From Blastococcus sp. CT_GayMR16 (GTDB lineage: Bacteria > Actinomycetota > Actinomycetes > Mycobacteriales > Geodermatophilaceae), in assembly GCF_004570875.1 (NCBI RefSeq), contig NZ_SPQK01000006.1, forward strand, positions 1 through 64,000: a stretch of DNA of 64,000 nt, in the 5' to 3' direction. The notes below the pieces were generated by a model. It was not told the DNA's origin, did not search any database, and saw only the letters and a list, made by a program, of their open reading frames with translations. The translations under genes were made by a program, and so were the position numbers. Positions 8,166-17,147 of this stretch are shown one piece after another (within the stretch, counting starts at the first letter, position 1; every line of letters starts with the position of its first letter).

Positions 8166-9736
8166 CGCGTGAACATCCCCAGCATCCGGCGGGTGACGGC
8201 GAAGCCACCGAAGACGTTGATGCTGGCGACGAGGATCGCGACCGCCGCCAGTGCGGTGACCACGGGCTCGTCGTGGCCGATCTGCAGCAACGCCCCGACC
8301 ACGATGATCCCGGAGATCGCGTTGGTGACCGACATCAGCGGGGTGTGCAGCGCGTGGTGCACGTGCCCGATGACGTAGAAGCCGACGACGACGGCGAGCG
8401 CGAACACGGTGAAGTGCTGGATCAGCTCGTTCGGGGAGAACGCGGTGAGCACGAACAGCAGGGCGGCCCCGAGCCCGACGAGTGCGAATCTGCGGGACGG
8501 CGGTGGGGGAGCCTTCGGTGGGGCGGGTTCGAGAGCCTTCGTCTGGACCGGCGCAGGGGAGGCGGACACCTGCACGGGCGGTGGCGGCCAGGTCGTCTCG
8601 CCGTCCCGGACGACGGTCATCGCCCGCTGGACGACGTCGTCGAAGTCCAGGACCAGCCGGCCGTCCTTCTCCGGGGTCATGAGCGTCAGCAGGCTGACCA
8701 GGTTCTGGCCGTAGAGCTGGGAGGCCTGGGCCGGCAGCCGCCCGGGCAGGTCGGTGTAGCCGATGATCGAGACGCCGTTGGCGGTCATCACGATCTCGTC
8801 GGGCACGGAGCCCGCCACGTTGCCGCCCTGCGCGGCCGCCATGTCCACCAGCACGCTGCCGGACTTCATCGAGGCCACCATCTCCTCGGTGATCAGCAGC
8901 GGCGCGGGCTTCCCGGGGATCAGCGCGGTGGTGATGATGATGTCGACGTCGGTGGCCTGCTCCGCGTACATCTGTGCGGCCCGGCGGTTGAAGTCCTCCG
9001 ACATCTCCCGCGCGTAGCCGTCCGTACTCACCGGGGCCTGGCCCCCCTGCTCCTCGGCGTCCGGCACCGCGACGTACTCGCCACCGAGCGAGCGGACCTG
9101 CTCGGCCACCTCGGGCCGCACGTCGGTCGCGCGGACGATCGCGCCCAGGCTGCTGGCGGCGCCGATCGCGGCGAGCCCAGCGACTCCGGCACCGACGACG
9201 AGCACCTTCGCCGGGGGCACCTTGCCGGCGGCGGTGACCTGGCCGGTGAAGAACCGGCCGAACGTGTGCGCGGCCTCGATGACGGCGCGGTAGCCGGCGA
9301 TGTTGGCCATGGAGCTCAGCACGTCGAGCGACTGCGCGCGGGAGATCCGCGGGACGGCGTCCATCGCGAGCGCGGTGATCGGGCGCGTGGCGAGTTCCTC
9401 GACGAGGTCAGGATTCAGCGCCGGGCTCAGCAGGCTGATGAGCGTGGCGCCCTCGCGGAGCCGGGGGAGCTCGTCGAAGGCCGGGGCGTTGACCCGGAGG
9501 ACGACGTCGGCCTGCCAGGCGTCGTCGGCGGTGCCGATGCTCGCTCCCGCCTCGGCGTAGGCCTCGTCGGGGAAGCTGCTGGCCAACCCGGCGCCGCTCT
9601 CGACCACGACGTCGTAGCCGAGGGCCACCAGCTTGGTCACCGTGGCCGGCGTAGCCGCCACGCGTGTCTCGCGGGCCTTGGTCTCCCGCGGAACTCCGAT
9701 ACGCAACAGGGCGCTCCATTCGTCGCCGGGGGGCAT
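8162..9736 (-). CDS. pntA: NAD(P) transhydrogenase alpha subunit (fused form)
   Basis: This 524-residue subunit combines the NAD-binding dI part and a membrane part in one chain. It begins '[21 protein letters not shown]', the AlaDH/PNT N-terminal signature, with the NAD Rossmann motif '[22 protein letters not shown]' near residue 165 and '[15 protein letters not shown]' later. A Pro/Ala/Lys-rich linker around 390-415 leads to four membrane helices ('[14 protein letters not shown]' and neighbours). In many actinobacteria these parts are split into PntAA and PntAB; here they are fused. ATG at 9736 is preferred because it leaves a standard N-terminus; an in-frame ATG at 9793 would add 19 residues without family similarity. 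Confidence 0.95.
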   Translation of the reverse strand: MPPGDEWSALLRIGVPRETKARETRVAATPATVTKLVALGYDVVVESGAGLASSFPDEAYAEAGASIGTADDAWQADVVLRVNAPAFDELPRLREGATLISLLSPALNPDLVEELATRPITALAMDAVPRISRAQSLDVLSSMANIAGYRAVIEAAHTFGRFFTGQVTAAGKVPPAKVLVVGAGVAGLAAIGAASSLGAIVRATDVRPEVAEQVRSLGGEYVAVPDAEEQGGQAPVSTDGYAREMSEDFNRRAAQMYAEQATDVDIIITTALIPGKPAPLLITEEMVASMKSGSVLVDMAAAQGGNVAGSVPDEIVMTANGVSIIGYTDLPGRLPAQASQLYGQNLVSLLTLMTPEKDGRLVLDFDDVVQRAMTVVRDGETTWPPPPVQVSASPAPVQTKALEPAPPKAPPPPSRRFALVGLGAALLFVLTAFSPNELIQHFTVFALAVVVGFYVIGHVHHALHTPLMSVTNAISGIIVVGALLQIGHDEPVVTALAAVAILVASINVFGGFAVTRRMLGMFTR

Positions 9737-9832
9737 CGTCGCCTGCCCACGGTGGCTGTCGTTCGCTGGTGCACGGTGATCCCGGGGGATCATGCCTGGT
9801 AACGCGGAAGGGCACCGTTAGGGTCCGCCGAT

Positions 9833-10606
9833 GTGAGCGGCGACACGCAGGGACTCGAGGTTCTCGAACGCCGGCCGGCCGTCGACACGGGGCGGCCGCC
9901 GCTGCTCTTCGTGCACGGACTGGGGCACGGGGCCTGGTGCTGGGAGCACTGGCAGGCGGCCGCCGCCGAGGCCGGTTTCCCCACGTACGCCGTCTCGTTG
10001 CGGGGGCACGGTCGGAGTCCCGGAAGGCTGCGGACGGCGCTGCTGCGCGAGTACGTCGACGACGTCGTGGCCACGGCTGCTGCGCTACCGCGCCCGGCGG
10101 TGCTCGTGGGTCACTCGATGGGCGGGCTGGTCGTGCAGCAGGCGCTGGCCCGCTACGCCGCCCGGGCCGCGGTCCTGGTCGCGCCGGTGCCGGCCCACCC
10201 GGCGCTCGCGTCGCTGGCGGCGATCGCCCGCCGGCACCCGCTCGACGCGCTGCGCATCGTGGCGGGCGGCTCGCTGCCCCTGCGGCCCGACTATCTCTTC
10301 CACGAGCTCGACGAGGCGCAGGCGCAGACCCACTCCGACCGGTGCCACGGGGAGTCGGCGGTCGTGCAGTACCAGCTGCTGATGCACCGCCCGGCGCGGC
10401 CGCCTCTGGGTTCTCCGCCGGTCCTCGTGCTGGCCACGCCCGACGACCGGCTGGTGCCCATCCGCGGCGTGCGCTCCACGGCCGCGCGGTACGGGGCGGA
10501 GGTCGTCGAGTTCCCCGGCATGGGCCATGACCTGATGCTGGACGCCCGCTGGCGCGAGCCGCTCGACGCCATGGTGGCCTGGCTGGAGACGGCCGCGCCG
10601 GGCTGA
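9833..10606 (+). CDS. Alpha/beta hydrolase
   Basis: The 257-residue protein has the full alpha/beta-hydrolase pattern: oxyanion region 'LLFVHGLGHGAWCWEHW', nucleophile elbow 'VGHSMGGLV' (Ser near residue 95), acid region 'VLATPDDRLVP' and catalytic His in 'FPGMGHDLMLD'. Such enzymes cleave esters, lactones or amides; the substrate is not predictable here. No signal peptide is seen, so it is cytoplasmic. The GTG start at 9833 lies eight bases after a TAGGGT box (9819-9824), suggesting a leaderless transcript divergent from pntAB. Confidence 0.83.
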   Translation: MSGDTQGLEVLERRPAVDTGRPPLLFVHGLGHGAWCWEHWQAAAAEAGFPTYAVSLRGHGRSPGRLRTALLREYVDDVVATAAALPRPAVLVGHSMGGLVVQQALARYAARAAVLVAPVPAHPALASLAAIARRHPLDALRIVAGGSLPLRPDYLFHELDEAQAQTHSDRCHGESAVVQYQLLMHRPARPPLGSPPVLVLATPDDRLVPIRGVRSTAARYGAEVVEFPGMGHDLMLDARWREPLDAMVAWLETAAPG

Positions 10607-10671
10607 GGTCTCCGTCCCTGTGCTGGTTCCAGCCTCGGAAACTGTCGTACCCCGTCCGTAGATTCGTCGGT

Positions 10672-12180
10672 GTGTTCGAGGGTTTCGGCGTCGGTCTGAC
10701 GGTGACGCAGCTGGGGGTGGACCGTGGCCCGGCCGTGCCGGGGGCGCGGGCGTCGCGGTTGTCGGAAGTGCTGCCGGTCGAGGCGTGGTCGGATGGGGAG
10801 AAGGCGTTCGAGCTGACCCGCATCCAGCGGTTCCGGGCGATGCTGGACGCCTACGAGGCGGTGGTGGTCGTCGGCTTGGCGGCCGACCGGCCGGATGCGC
10901 TCGACCCCCAGCCGGGTGATCGGGGGGCCGGCGTGAACGCGCGGTCGCCGATCCCGGGGACGAGTGAGTTCTTCGTCGACGAGCTGGCGGCGGTGACGAA
11001 TTCCTCGGCCCGGATGGCCGGTCGGCTGGCCGAGCAGTCGTGGGTGCTGATCGAGAGGTTGCCGGCGGTGTGGGCGGCGCTGGCCGACGGGGAGCTGGAC
11101 ACGGCGCGGGCGCGGGTCTTCGTCGACGTGCTGGGGTCCACGGGCGCGGGGGTGCCGGAGGCGGTGGTGCCGCTGGTGCTGCCGGAAGCGGCCGGTTTGT
11201 CGCTGGGCCGGCTGCGGGCCCGGTTGCTGAAGGCGGTGCTGGCCGTCGATGAGGAGTTCGCCGAGCAGGTGCGGGCGGCGGCGCAGGCGCAGACCGACGT
11301 GCGGCTGTATCCGACCCTGCCGGGCATGAGCGAGCTGGCGACGGAGCTGCCGGCGCCGGTGGCGGCGGCGTGCTGGACGACGATCGATCAGTTGGCCTGG
11401 CTGCGGAAGGTCGACGGGGATCCGCGGCCGATCGGGCAGCTGCGGGCGCTCACGCACGCGGACCTGATCCTGCGGCCGTGGGATGACTCGCGTCCGCCGG
11501 TGACCGCGGTGCTGACCGTGACCGCGCCGCTGCCGTCGCTGACCGGGGGTGCCGCCGGTCTCGAGCCGGGTGAGGTGAACGGGCGACCGATCACCGCCGC
11601 GCACCTCCGGGAGTTGCTGACGCAGTTGGACGCGCTCTGCCCGGGCGGGCTGCAGGCGCCGACCGGTGGGTCGCTGCAGGTCGCGGTCACCGACGGCGAC
11701 GGTGCGCTGCTGGCCACCACCGGCCGCCGGGAGCTGGAACGGATCGCCCGCCACGGCTGCCCGGAACATCCGCAGGCCTCGTGCGGCTGCGCGGTGCTCG
11801 ACCGGCCGCCGCCGGTGGACCGGTACCTGCCCACCCCGGCCCAGCGCCGCTTCTCCGAGACCCGGGACCGGACCTGCCGGCATCCCGGCTGCGGCCAGCC
11901 GGTCGCCCGGGTGGACCTGGACCACGTCGTCCCCTACGGCGACGGCGGGGAGACCGACTGCGACAACCTCTGCTGCCTCTGCCGCCGGCACCACCGGCTC
12001 AAGACCCATGCACCCGGCTGGCGATTCGTCCTCACGCCACGGGGCGTGCTGCGGGTGACGACCCCGAGCGGCATCACCCGCACCACCCGACCACCGGGCC
12101 TGCGCGACCGCATCGAGCAACGAGCCCTCCCCGCGCCGCCCCCACCACCCGCCCCACCGGACGAGCCACCGCCCTTCTGA
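10672..12180 (+). CDS. DUF222 / HNH endonuclease family protein (13E12-like)
   Basis: The 502-residue protein has a long DUF222 helical region (about 20-330) and a C-terminal HNH nuclease domain (about 395-450) with 'TCRHPGCGQPVARVDLDHV', 'GGETDCDNLCCLCRRHHRLKT'; the two CxxC pairs form a zinc site and 'DLDHV' supplies the HNH catalytic His. It ends in a Pro-rich tail. This is the repeated actinobacterial 13E12/REP family, present in many copies per genome and suspected to be mobile or defence-related; no role is proven. The GTG start at 10672 lies seven bases after TAGATT (10659-10664), an apparent leaderless promoter. No inverted repeats or phage genes border it. Confidence 0.87.
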   Translation: MFEGFGVGLTVTQLGVDRGPAVPGARASRLSEVLPVEAWSDGEKAFELTRIQRFRAMLDAYEAVVVVGLAADRPDALDPQPGDRGAGVNARSPIPGTSEFFVDELAAVTNSSARMAGRLAEQSWVLIERLPAVWAALADGELDTARARVFVDVLGSTGAGVPEAVVPLVLPEAAGLSLGRLRARLLKAVLAVDEEFAEQVRAAAQAQTDVRLYPTLPGMSELATELPAPVAAACWTTIDQLAWLRKVDGDPRPIGQLRALTHADLILRPWDDSRPPVTAVLTVTAPLPSLTGGAAGLEPGEVNGRPITAAHLRELLTQLDALCPGGLQAPTGGSLQVAVTDGDGALLATTGRRELERIARHGCPEHPQASCGCAVLDRPPPVDRYLPTPAQRRFSETRDRTCRHPGCGQPVARVDLDHVVPYGDGGETDCDNLCCLCRRHHRLKTHAPGWRFVLTPRGVLRVTTPSGITRTTRPPGLRDRIEQRALPAPPPPPAPPDEPPPF

Positions 12181-12358
12181 GGGAAAGCGAGCGCGGTTGT
12201 CACCGCCTGACCGCGAGGAGTCAGCGGCGGAAGGGCGTCCTCCGGCGCACGACGGACCTGATTGACGCCCTGATCCCGGTACGTCCAGCATCGCCGAAGC
12301 AGCGGCATCCCAGAGTCCGTCCGCCGGACGTTCCGTGCGGGTGCCCGAGGGGGACGTC

Positions 12359-13969
12359 ATGCCGCTCATCCCGCCTGCGCTGAACCGGCCGATCGCCGTC
12401 GTCACGGACCTGCTCCGGCATCTCCCGTACGGCCCGCGGCTGATCACATCGGGGTTCGTGTGGCTCCTGGCCAACCGCACCCCGCCGCGGCCCCGGCCGT
12501 TCACGCTGGCCGGCGACTACACCAGCTGGATCAGCCTCACCGACCGGTCGTTCACCGGCCGGCACCTGCCCGTCGCCTCCGACGGCCAGCAGCTGCCGAG
12601 TGAGGCCGAGGTGCTCGAGCTGTTCCGGCGCCCGCCCGGGAAGGAGACGCCGTCGGTCGACACCAGCGTCCTGTTCCTGCTGTTCGCCCAGTGGTTCACC
12701 GACAGCTTCCTGCGCACCGATTCCACCGACGTCCGGAAGAACACCTCGACGCAGGAGATCGACTTCTGCCAGATCTACGGCCTGTCCGAGCAGAAGACCC
12801 GGCTGCTGCGGTCGATGGCGGGCGGCCGGCTGACGTCACAGCAGATCGACGGTCAGGAGTTCCCGCCGTTCCTCTTCGAGCGCTCGCCCAGCGGCACGTA
12901 CACCGTCAAGCCGGAGTTCACGGGACTGCACGACGAGGACTGGCTGCTCGACGTCCTGCTCGCGGGCGTCTCCGACCGGCAGAAGGACCTCTTCTTCGCC
13001 GTCGGACTCGAGCACGGCAACTCCACCGCCGGCAGCACCGCCCTCGACGTGTTGTTCCTCCGCGAGCACAACCGCATCGCCGGGCTGCTGGCCAAGGAGT
13101 ACGAGCTCGGCCGGGAACGCCCGGCCTGGGACCGGCGGATGAGCGTCGCGGAGCTCGACGAGCGGCTCTTCCAGACGACCCGGCTGATCATGGTCGTGCT
13201 GCTCCTGAAGCTGGTCGTCGAGGAGTACATCCGGCACATCGCTCCACACGACCCCCCGCTGACCGTCGTCCCCGGCATGGCGGCGAACAAGCCGTGGAAC
13301 CGGTCCAGCTGGATCGCCGTCGAGTTCAACCTGCTCTACCGCTGGCACATGCTGGTGCCCGACCAGGTGACCACCGATGAGGGGCCGGTCGACTCCAGGA
13401 CCTTCCTCCGCGACAACAACGAGCTCGTCATCGACCGCGGGCTGGAATGGCTCCTGGCCCAGTGCTCCCGGTCGCGCGCGGCCCGGATCGGCCTGTTCAA
13501 CACCCCGGCGTTCCTCACCGACCGCCGGACGCCGGAACACCCCGCGGTCGAGGAGCGGTCCATCGCGCTCATGCGGTCCGCCCGGCTGCAGTCCTACAAC
13601 GCCTACCGCCGGCGGTTCGGCATGCCGGCCGCGCGGGACTTCGCCGACCTGACCTCCGACGTCGCCGTCCAGCAGCGGCTGACCGAGCTCTACGGGGACA
13701 TCGACCACCTCGAGTGGTACGTCGGGATCTTCGCCGAGGACCACCCCGAGGACCAGATGATGGGGGACCTGCTCACCGCCATGGTCGGCTACGACGCCTT
13801 CACCCAGGCACTCACCAACCCGGTGCTCGCCCCCCAGGTCTTCACCGAGGACACGTTCACCCGGGCCGGGTTGACGGTCATCCGCACGACCCGTTCGCTG
13901 CAGCAGATCCTGGCTCGCAACGCCGCCGATCCGGCCGCTGCCTACTGCCGGTTCACCTACGAGCCCTAG
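12359..13969 (+). CDS. Animal-type heme peroxidase (cyclooxygenase/linoleate dioxygenase-like)
   Basis: This 536-residue protein belongs to the peroxidase-cyclooxygenase superfamily. The distal-His-like element is in 'DVLFLREHNRIAGLL' (about residue 240), and the proximal heme-binding element is 'EFNLLYRWHMLVPD' (about residue 330), in which the cyclooxygenase Tyr and proximal His are placed as in PGHS and alpha-dioxygenases (Y-x-W-H). Homologues oxidise polyunsaturated fatty acids to oxylipins; the substrate here is unknown. ATG at 12359 is chosen because GAGGGGGA precedes it; a GTG at 12335 would add eight residues. It stands alone between the DUF222 gene and the c-di-GMP genes. The 178 bases upstream show no other feature. 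Confidence 0.85.
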   Translation: MPLIPPALNRPIAVVTDLLRHLPYGPRLITSGFVWLLANRTPPRPRPFTLAGDYTSWISLTDRSFTGRHLPVASDGQQLPSEAEVLELFRRPPGKETPSVDTSVLFLLFAQWFTDSFLRTDSTDVRKNTSTQEIDFCQIYGLSEQKTRLLRSMAGGRLTSQQIDGQEFPPFLFERSPSGTYTVKPEFTGLHDEDWLLDVLLAGVSDRQKDLFFAVGLEHGNSTAGSTALDVLFLREHNRIAGLLAKEYELGRERPAWDRRMSVAELDERLFQTTRLIMVVLLLKLVVEEYIRHIAPHDPPLTVVPGMAANKPWNRSSWIAVEFNLLYRWHMLVPDQVTTDEGPVDSRTFLRDNNELVIDRGLEWLLAQCSRSRAARIGLFNTPAFLTDRRTPEHPAVEERSIALMRSARLQSYNAYRRRFGMPAARDFADLTSDVAVQQRLTELYGDIDHLEWYVGIFAEDHPEDQMMGDLLTAMVGYDAFTQALTNPVLAPQVFTEDTFTRAGLTVIRTTRSLQQILARNAADPAAAYCRFTYEP

Positions 13970-14033
13970 GCCGCCGCGCCCGGTACCCCCGTCGCGGTCG
14001 ATCCCGGGCGTGGATGTGTCGTCTCACCCCGAC

Positions 14034-14110
14034 CTCCCCCCAACGGGGGAGCCCGAGCACGTTCGGGTGAAGACCCACCCCCACAACGGCCGAAACACTC
14101 CCCAACGGGG
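14034..14110. promoter_or_regulatory. Cluster of three hairpins upstream of the GGDEF-EAL gene
   Basis: The 201-base gap before the GGDEF-EAL gene holds three perfect inverted repeats. One has 7-bp arms CTCCCCC/GGGGGAG around CAAC (14034-14051), one has 5-bp arms CCCGA/TCGGG (14052-14067) and one is CCCC-AAC-GGGG (14100-14110). The first and third share CCCCAACGGGG. Between them is GCCGAAAC (14089-14096), resembling the -10 element of FliA-type (sigma-28) promoters, although no convincing -35 element stands at the right distance. The hairpins could terminate the heme peroxidase transcript, bind a regulator or shape the 5' leader. Confidence 0.4.
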
Positions 14111-14170
14111 CGCAGTCGCGGCTCTGTGAGCGGTGTCGACCTGCGACATCGGAGAAAGGGAGGGAGGACC

Positions 14171-16246
14171 GTGTCCGTCACGATCAGCGTGCCTGACGAC
14201 GACCTCGTGCCACCCGAGATCGTCTCCACGGTCTTCTACAGCGCCACGGTCAGCGACAGCCTGGCCATCCTCGTCGCCGAATCGGTCGGCGGGGAGCAGC
14301 GGCTGACCTGGTGCAACGAGGGCGCGGTCAAGCTGCTCGGCTACGGCCTCGACGACGTGCGTTCGCTCGCCCTCGACCACCTCTTCCCCAGCCTCGGCGG
14401 CGGTGAGCTCAAGCTGCTCCTGCGCCGTGAGCGGGCTGCCCGCATGACCGTCCCCATCCGCACCGCGAGCGGCGCCGGCATCGAGGCCGTCGTCCTGACC
14501 ACGCCGTCCCCCGGTGGACGGATGTGGACGCTGCGCATCCTGGCGACTGCCAACGAGCAGGAGAAGGCGCTGCGGGCCACCGCCGACGCCCACGAGCGGC
14601 GCTTCTCCGCGCTGACCGAGCGCTCGCCCGTGCCGACCCTGCTCTCCGAGCAGGGCATGCGGCTGGCGCACGTCAACGACGCGTTCTGCACCCTGGTCGG
14701 CCTGCGCGCCGAGCAGCTCCTCGGCACCGGCTGGATCAACACCATCCACGAGGACGACCTCGACGGCGTGATCGAGCAGGTCGCCGCGGCCCTGGACGGC
14801 GACGAGGTCGAGACCCAGGCCCGCCTGGTCCGGGACGACGGATCGGTGCGGACGACGGTCATCCGCTTCTCCCACCTCTTCACCCCGGGCGTCGGCGCCG
14901 GCTTCGTCGGCACGATCGAGGACATCACCGATCGCCTCGCCTACGAGGCGAAGCTCGCCCACCAGGCCAACCACGACCCGCTGACCGGGCTGCCCAACCG
15001 CACCCTGCTCGCCCAGTACGTGGCCGGGCGGTTCCGCCCGGGCGCCGGCGGCCTGGCCTGCCTCTTCCTCGACCTCGACAACTTCAAGGTCGTCAACGAC
15101 TCCCTCGGCCACACCGCCGGTGACGAGCTGCTCGTCGAGGTCGCGACCCGGCTCCGCGCAACCGTGCGCCCCGGTGACCTCGTGGCCCGCTTCGGCGGCG
15201 ACGAGTTCGTCGTCGTCTGCGAGAACGTGGACGAGGACGCCGTCGTCGCGCTCGCCGGCCGCGTGTCGGAGGCACTGGCCCGGCCGATGCGCCTGGGGGG
15301 CGTCGACATCCGGCCCTACGCCAGCGTCGGCGTCACGGTGCAGACCGCCGAGCACGTCGCCGCCGACGAGCTCATCCGCGACTGCGACATCGCCATGTAC
15401 CAGGCGAAGGCCGGCGGCAAGGGGCGGATCACCGTCCTCGACCAGCAGGCCCGCGCCGAGGCCCGGGACAAGCTGCGCCTCATCGCCGAGCTGCGCGACG
15501 CCATCGAGCGCCGCGACATCACGCTGACCTACCAGCCGATCTTCAACAGCGTCGACGGGCACCCGGTGGCCGTCGAATCGCTCGCCCGCTGGACGCACCC
15601 CGAGCGCGGCCCCATCAGCCCGGCCACGTTCGTCCCCCTCGCCGAGGAGAGCGGCCTGATCGCCGGCCTCGGCCTGCTCGTCCTCGACGAGACCTGCCGC
15701 CAGCTCGCGGAGTGGGACCACCTCCTGGGGGCGGCCTCGCCGCCGCGGGCCAACGTCAACGTCTCGGCCCTCCAGCTCGACGACAACCTGCCCGGCCAGG
15801 TGGCCGCCGCGCTCGAGCGCCACCAGCTCGACGCGTCGCGGATCTCGGTGGAGATCACCGAGTCGGCCCTGATGAAGGACCCGACCTCGGCCCGGGACGT
15901 GCTGCAGCAGCTGCGGGACCTCGGCATCGAGCTGGCCATCGACGACTTCGGCACCGGCTACTCCTCGCTGGCCTACCTCCGGCACCTGCCGGTGGACTGC
16001 CTCAAGGTCGACCGGTCCTTCGTGGCCGAGATGGCCCAGGGCCACCCCGAGATCGCCTCGGCCGTCATCGCGCTGGCCGCCACGCTCAACCTCTGCACCG
16101 TCGCCGAGGGTGTGGAGACGCTCGAGCAGGCCGAGGAGCTGACCCGCCTCGGCGCGACCTATCTGCAGGGCTTCTGCCTCGCCGAGCCCATGACCGGTGG
16201 CCACGCCGCCGCCTGGTTCGCCGCCCACGGGGAGGAATCCCGATGA
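14171..16246 (+). CDS. PAS-GGDEF-EAL bifunctional cyclic-di-GMP enzyme
   Basis: The protein has 691 residues: two PAS-like sensor regions (about 15-130 and 140-265), GGDEF (about 270-430) and EAL (about 445-690). The diguanylate cyclase motif is intact ('ARFGGDEFVVV', residue 342), with an inhibitory I-site RxxD ('RPGD') five residues ahead. The phosphodiesterase motif reads ESLAR rather than EALAR, but the catalytic set looks complete: Glu469, 'NVSALQL', 'ITESAL', 'DDFGTGYSSL', 'LKVDRSF' and 'AEGVET'. Both activities are therefore possible. The GTG at 14171 follows a strong AGGGAGGAC site; an earlier GTG (14126) lacks one. It overlaps the HDOD gene by ATGA. Confidence 0.93.
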   Translation: MSVTISVPDDDLVPPEIVSTVFYSATVSDSLAILVAESVGGEQRLTWCNEGAVKLLGYGLDDVRSLALDHLFPSLGGGELKLLLRRERAARMTVPIRTASGAGIEAVVLTTPSPGGRMWTLRILATANEQEKALRATADAHERRFSALTERSPVPTLLSEQGMRLAHVNDAFCTLVGLRAEQLLGTGWINTIHEDDLDGVIEQVAAALDGDEVETQARLVRDDGSVRTTVIRFSHLFTPGVGAGFVGTIEDITDRLAYEAKLAHQANHDPLTGLPNRTLLAQYVAGRFRPGAGGLACLFLDLDNFKVVNDSLGHTAGDELLVEVATRLRATVRPGDLVARFGGDEFVVVCENVDEDAVVALAGRVSEALARPMRLGGVDIRPYASVGVTVQTAEHVAADELIRDCDIAMYQAKAGGKGRITVLDQQARAEARDKLRLIAELRDAIERRDITLTYQPIFNSVDGHPVAVESLARWTHPERGPISPATFVPLAEESGLIAGLGLLVLDETCRQLAEWDHLLGAASPPRANVNVSALQLDDNLPGQVAAALERHQLDASRISVEITESALMKDPTSARDVLQQLRDLGIELAIDDFGTGYSSLAYLRHLPVDCLKVDRSFVAEMAQGHPEIASAVIALAATLNLCTVAEGVETLEQAEELTRLGATYLQGFCLAEPMTGGHAAAWFAAHGEESR

Positions 16247-17124
16247 CTGTCGTCCCGCTGCCCAGCTGGGCCGACCCGGCCTCGACCGCGCCGGTGTTCG
16301 ACATCGAGCACGTGCTGGCGAGCATCGACACGATGGCCGCGCAGCGCCCGGTCGCGGCCCAGATCGTGTCCGTCGCCAACTCCGACGACACCAGCGCCCG
16401 CGCCCTGTCGCGGATCCTGGCGTCGGACGTCGCGCTGGCGTCGCGGGTGATGAAGCTGGCCAACTCGGCCTACTTCGGCATGCGCGGCCGGGTGACCTCG
16501 CTGCAGTTCGCGGTCACCGTCGTCGGCTTCACCACCGTCCGCACGATGGCGACGGTGGCCCTGACCAACCTCGACGACGAGTCGCGGCTGCCCGAGAACT
16601 TCTGGGACGTGACGACGAGCCTCGCGCTCGCCGCCTCGACCCTGGCGCCGAAGTTCGGCGAGCGTCCCCAGGACTCGCTCTGCCTGGGCCTCCTGGCCCA
16701 GATGGGCGCGGCCCTGCTGCACCACAACGACCCGGACGGCTACGAGGAGATCCTCGCCGAGCAGCCGACGTTCCGTGGCCGGCGGGCCGCGGAGATGCGG
16801 CGCTACGGCATCAACAGCCTCCGGCTGACCGCCGTGGCGCTCGAGCAGTGGGGCTTCCCGGCCAGCCTGACCACCCCGCTCAAGGAGATCGACGACTACC
16901 GCGCCATGGACGGCGCGTTGCTGCGGGCGGCGTTCGAGGTCGCGGCACGGCTCACCACGGAGGACTACGAGGAGGTCCCGATCTCGCGGATCACCTGCGG
17001 GAAGCTCGTCGAGGACGACCTCGTCCCCGTCATGGACCAGGTGCGCGCCGACGCCGACGAGCTGCGCCGGGCGATGCTCGGCGAGTCGAACGAGCCCGAC
17101 GGCTCCGACGACTGGGTGGTGTGA
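16243..17124 (+). CDS. HDOD domain signalling protein
   Basis: This 293-residue protein contains one HDOD domain (about residues 20-215), recognised by 'SRILASDVALASRVMKLANSAYFGMRGRVTSLQFAVTVVGFTTVRTMA' in which helices and the 'LANSAYF' motif match the family (only short parts are quoted as diagnostic: LANSAYFG, GLLAQMGAALL). HDOD domains are HD-like folds without the catalytic His-Asp pair and act in signalling, often beside GGDEF/EAL enzymes. The start codon overlaps the stop of the GGDEF-EAL gene (ATGA at 16243-16246) and is preceded by GGGGAGGAA, so the two are co-translated. An acidic tail ends the protein. Confidence 0.88.
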   Translation: MTVVPLPSWADPASTAPVFDIEHVLASIDTMAAQRPVAAQIVSVANSDDTSARALSRILASDVALASRVMKLANSAYFGMRGRVTSLQFAVTVVGFTTVRTMATVALTNLDDESRLPENFWDVTTSLALAASTLAPKFGERPQDSLCLGLLAQMGAALLHHNDPDGYEEILAEQPTFRGRRAAEMRRYGINSLRLTAVALEQWGFPASLTTPLKEIDDYRAMDGALLRAAFEVAARLTTEDYEEVPISRITCGKLVEDDLVPVMDQVRADADELRRAMLGESNEPDGSDDWVV

Positions 17125-17147
17125 TCCCGGTCCGGTAGAACCGTGCC

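Noticed and set aside
10291-12504. A 737-codon antisense frame over the DUF222/HNH gene
   Set aside because: Its composition is that of a shadow frame, and the sense strand has an unambiguous HNH domain.
14034-14170. A cyclic-di-GMP riboswitch upstream of the GGDEF-EAL gene
   Set aside because: The hairpins lack the conserved GEMM core and tetraloop-receptor sequences; only simple GC-rich stems are seen.
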